Shown here in pieces: positions 62,804 to 64,000 of a stretch of DNA of 64,000 nucleotides (position 1 is the stretch's first letter; each line of letters opens with the position of its first letter). The notes beneath the pieces are model-generated. The model saw only the letters and a list, made by a program, of their open reading frames with translations, made no database searches and was not told the origin of the DNA. A program made the translations under genes and the position numbers. The DNA is from Phymatolithon calcareum. Lineage: Eukaryota > Rhodophyta > Florideophyceae > Hapalidiales. The stretch covers positions 1,798,001 through 1,862,000 of the forward strand of contig OZ345371.1 of NCBI GenBank assembly GCA_977006965.1. The letters are read 5' to 3'.

Positions 62804-64000
62804 GAAAAAAAATTTTTATTGCAATTTTTTTAAAGCCCCGCAGTCATACGAATATACGGGCAGGGCTTCCTCAGGTGCTGCCCTCGCTAGGGCGGCTCTA
62901 CTCTTATGTCTGGCATTCTATCTGGGACCCTAGCATGTGTTCGGTTGTTTTGATTGCTCTTCGTAACAGTTTCGAAGCGTCGCTTCTTCTTTCAGTACAG
63001 GTCTTCTTCATGCTGCATACTCTCGATGATGCTTTTGTTGAAGAGCAAAAGGTCATCTAATGCCTTCTCAGTTGCCGCTCTGTCGTCTTCCTTGAGTTCA
63101 TAGACTGACAAGTTGCGATCCAGGGTCTCCATGTGCTGTCTGACTTTCTTTCCGAATCCATCTACCATCAGTGTCGTAGGCACTTGGGGAAATCTTCCAA
63201 AGGCGTACTGAACCGCCAGTTGCCTGTGTTTCAGTTGTCGAAATTTGAGTATTGCAGGGAGTTCTCTTGTCTTGTCGTACACAATTTTCCTCTTTCTCTT
63301 CGATTCAAGGCTCTCTCCTTCCTTTGTCAAGAATGCTGATCGGAGTTCTTCTGCAGATTGGTTCGCTATTATGTGCTTCATCGCTTCATCAAACGGTTGT
63401 CCAGTTTCTATAGCTGCGATGTCATTACTTGTGGCTGGAAGCTCTTCTGAGTTTTTTCTCTCTGGCGGTTCCTCCAGAAACTTTCCTTCTTTCGCCATGG
63501 CCCTTCTCAGCATCTTGAAAGCTAGTATTTCCCGTCGATGGGAAGCAGCTTGGATTCGACATATTAGGCGAAGTCTATCCGTCTTTCCTCGTGCCAGTGG
63601 CCCGAAGACTTGTCTGAAAAACGTTTGTTCAACTTCCTTGACCGCGCTCTGGACATTTTCTGTCCACGGTGTTAAGTGCATAGCGTACTCCCAGCGTGGC
63701 TGGATTAATGCCTTGTATACTTGGATGCATTTATGTATGCCAATTCCCTTCTTGAATACCCCTAGTGCACGGAGCTCGCACAGAGCGATCCTAGCCTTCT
63801 TGAGGCGTTGCAACATCAGTGTATCAGTAACCCCCTCCGGTCCTAGGGATACTCCGAGGTAGGTGACTTCCGCGACATGTGCGAGGGCCTTATTAGCCAG
63901 CTGGAATGTCACGCCCGCTGTCTCATCCGATTCAAGTATCTCGCTTTTTCCTTGTTTCGTGTTCCATGTCATCCCTCGTTCTTGGGCCCATTGAGTGGCT
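62804..64000 (-). mobile_element. LINE, 3' half, running off the right edge
   Basis: The coding end (from beyond 64000 to 62992) is followed by a 3' UTR that matches 29290-29500: the text reading CCAGACATAAGAGTAGAGCC, then TATTCGTATGACTG, and the end TTGCAATAAAAA near 62812-62823. The target duplication cannot be tested because the 5' end is outside the window. Confidence 0.85.
62992..64000 (-). CDS. LINE reverse transcriptase C-terminal region, partial
   Basis: The frame is open from the window edge (ATQWAQERGMTWNTK) to a stop at 62992, at least 335 codons. It begins just after the RT catalytic box and has the conserved VTYLGVSLGPEGVTD, ALIQPRWEYAMHLTPW, FFRQVFGPLARGKTDRL and a C-terminal LEEPPERKNSEELPA linker. 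LKHRQLAVQYAFGRFPQVPT is conserved in the copy at 40.7 kb (RHRQLAVKWAFGRFPPMS). No break in this part, so it is the best preserved LINE C-terminus here. The family lacks an RNase H domain at this end. Confidence 0.85.
   Translation of the reverse strand, partial: ATQWAQERGMTWNTKQGKSEILESDETAGVTFQLANKALAHVAEVTYLGVSLGPEGVTDTLMLQRLKKARIALCELRALGVFKKGIGIHKCIQVYKALIQPRWEYAMHLTPWTENVQSAVKEVEQTFFRQVFGPLARGKTDRLRLICRIQAASHRREILAFKMLRRAMAKEGKFLEEPPERKNSEELPATSNDIAAIETGQPFDEAMKHIIANQSAEELRSAFLTKEGESLESKRKRKIVYDKTRELPAILKFRQLKHRQLAVQYAFGRFPQVPTTLMVDGFGKKVRQHMETLDRNLSVYELKEDDRAATEKALDDLLLFNKSIIESMQHEEDLY

Overview
The window looks like nuclear DNA of an intron-poor eukaryote: long intronless host genes, one short gene with a clear GT-AG intron, and well over half of the sequence made of retrotransposons and DNA transposons. 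There is no sign of bacterial operons. The compact genes stranded between copia, gypsy and LINE debris, a WPP-like protein (a family of the plant lineage) and the absence of introns in a 990-codon gene suggest a red alga, perhaps a florideophyte. That placement is an inference, about 50% sure.

Layout. 1-4.5 kb: two damaged copies of one Ty1/copia family, tail to tail. 4.8-7.0 kb: two single copia-type LTRs and a decayed MULE-like transposase. 7.6-15.4 kb: a decayed pogo/DDE_1-type transposase gene split by a complete 6.4-kb Ty3/gypsy element with 5-bp target duplications. 16.3-18.3 kb: a LINE RNase H end and a diverged tandem duplication. 18.9-25.7 kb is a gene island: an Arg/Ser-rich protein, a small spliced WPP-like gene, a MITE, a cluster of palindromes, and GMP synthase. 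25.7-28.8 kb has no gene I can defend. 28.8-34.9 kb: LINEs of two families nested with a hAT-like element. 34.9-39.8 kb: an almost intact copia element inside a LINE reverse transcriptase. 41.9-46.6 kb: a second, fully open copia element with identical 195-bp LTRs. 46.9-54.4 kb: small hypothetical genes, two adjacent foldbacks, and a 990-residue protein that joins leucine-rich repeats, a receiver-like domain and a PP2A B''-type regulatory region. 54.4-60.4 kb is mostly unassigned. 60.4-62.4 kb: a terminal-inverted-repeat element with a broken piggyBac-like transposase. 62.8-64 kb: a LINE running off the window.

The host genes do not form one pathway. GMP synthase is a housekeeping enzyme of purine synthesis, and the LRR/receiver-like/B'' protein is probably a phosphatase-targeting regulator. 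The most informative material is the nested transposon history, dated by target-site duplications and LTR identity, and several unusual element designs: a half-tRNA(iMet) primer site shared by three LTR families, a copia RT with Asp-Thr-Asp-Asp in place of the usual Tyr-Val-Asp-Asp, and a gypsy element with an extra zinc-finger ORF ahead of gag.
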